Source: Pseudomonadota bacterium
GTDB taxonomy: Bacteria > Pseudomonadota > Gammaproteobacteria > Steroidobacterales > Steroidobacteraceae
Length of the DNA stretch: 5,029 nt
Assembly: GCA_021808195.1 (NCBI GenBank)
Contig: JAKBCE010000183.1
Span: forward strand, 1-5,029
Direction: 5' to 3'
Positions 4,589 to 5,029 of the stretch are shown here, one piece after another (positions within the stretch are counted from its first letter, which is position 1; each line of letters starts with the position of its first letter). The notes below the pieces were generated by a model that worked only from the letters and a program-made list of their open reading frames with translations, was not told the origin of the DNA and made no database searches. The translations under genes were made by a program, and so were the position numbers.

Positions 4589-5029
4589 ATGCCAGTGCGC
4601 CATCATCCGAGCTCTTCCTCGGTGCTAGTTTCAGCTCTGTCCTCACTTTTACTGGCCGGTTGCGGGGGCGGTTCGGGCACGTCGCCGTCCGCCAATGCGG
4701 GATCGCCTTCAGGGGGTGGCGGAGGCGGTGGCACCGCGACCTCGTATATCGTCACCGCCACGGCCGGGTCGGGAGGGTCTATTACTCCAACGAGCGCAAC
4801 GGTCACGTCCGGCAAGACCACATCGCTCACCGTGGCTGCAAACAGCGGCTATGCCGTCCAAAGCGTCACTGGCTGCGGAGGGTCACTCTCGGGCACCACC
4901 TACACCACTGGTCCCGTGACGGCCGACTGCACCGTCAGCGCCACGTTCGCCCCGAGCGCTCCGCCGCCCCCGACCCTGTACACCGTCACCGCCACGGCCG
5001 GGGCCGGCGGCCCGATCACTCCAACTAGC
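4589..5029 (+). CDS. Lipoprotein with InlB-type B-repeats (Flg_new_2-like), 3' partial
   Basis: An exported lipoprotein whose visible 147 residues run off the right edge. Residues 1-25 form a lipoprotein signal with the lipobox LAGC (22-25). Cys25 is followed by Gly, not Asp, which favours outer-membrane sorting. A Gly/Ser-rich linker (26-51, including seven glycines in a row) leads to repeat unit 1 (about 53-120), of the divergent InlB B-repeat type: YIVTATAGSGGSITPTS, then SGYAVQSVTGCGGSLSG, then TADCTVSATF. Cys96 and Cys114 within the unit could form a disulfide. After a Pro-rich linker (APSAPPPP), unit 2 starts at residue 131 with a 78-residue period. The start ATG has AGGG five bases upstream. 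Such proteins are usually long surface or extracellular proteins, with the repeats as stalks or adhesive modules, often joined to another domain; that domain would lie beyond the window. Confidence 0.9.
   Translation, partial: MPVRHHPSSSSVLVSALSSLLLAGCGGGSGTSPSANAGSPSGGGGGGGTATSYIVTATAGSGGSITPTSATVTSGKTTSLTVAANSGYAVQSVTGCGGSLSGTTYTTGPVTADCTVSATFAPSAPPPPTLYTVTATAGAGGPITPTS
4750..5002 (+). repeat. Tandem DNA repeat of the B-repeat units
   Basis: A 19-base identical stretch (CGTCACCGCCACGGCCGGG) occurs at 4750-4768 and again at 4984-5002, exactly 234 bases (78 codons) apart, in the same reading frame and the same position of each protein repeat. Flanking bases differ mainly at third positions, as expected for units that duplicated and then diverged. 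More copies probably follow outside the window. Confidence 0.85.

Noticed and set aside
4660..5028. 122-residue plus-strand frame over the lipoprotein
   Set aside because: It is an out-of-frame, Arg/His-rich reading of the B-repeat gene; the frame starting at 4589 gives the lipobox and clear repeats.

Overview
The window is a GC-rich proteobacterial chromosome segment. Membrane CPBP protease, cytochrome c'/b561 pair, DUF3617 periplasmic protein and a lipoprotein with InlB-type B-repeats together fit a free-living Gammaproteobacterium (Xanthomonadales or Nevskiales-like). That placement is an inference from gene families and base composition; no rRNA, tRNA or marker gene is present to test it.

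Layout, left to right. (1) Bases 3-716, plus strand: the C-terminal bulk of a CPBP/Abi-type intramembrane protease, cut by the left window edge. (2) Bases 717-1512: almost 800 bases with no convincing gene, holding a 10-bp spaced inverted repeat, a short UvrC-like peptide in a broken frame and one doubtful 29-codon ORF. (3) Bases 1513-2697, plus strand: a two-gene operon, periplasmic cytochrome c' followed 6 bases later by a membrane di-heme cytochrome b561, closed by a strong 13-bp hairpin at 2710-2744. (4) Bases 2833-3015, minus strand: the last 60 codons of a LysE/RhtB-family exporter, with everything upstream lost next to a perfect GC hairpin at 3016-3036. (5) Bases 3261-3758, minus strand: an intact secreted DUF3617 protein. 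(6) Bases 3759-4588: mostly non-coding, with a second diverged copy of the hairpin motif (about 3999-4037) and the C-terminal remnant of a HipA-like toxin kinase (minus, 4136-4375). (7) Bases 4589-5029, plus strand: the start of a lipoprotein carrying at least two 78-residue InlB B-repeat units, running off the right edge.

Functionally the clearest unit is the cytochrome pair: b561 would pass electrons from the membrane quinone pool to a periplasmic c-type cytochrome, and cytochrome c' proteins are known for binding NO. The rest are unrelated single genes. Two gene 3' ends without their 5' parts, plus two related hairpin motifs between 2833 and 4375, mark this stretch as a site of past rearrangement or insertion and deletion. 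I found no transposase, integrase, CRISPR array or complete novel system. The interesting material is the decayed region and the long empty stretch at 717-1512.
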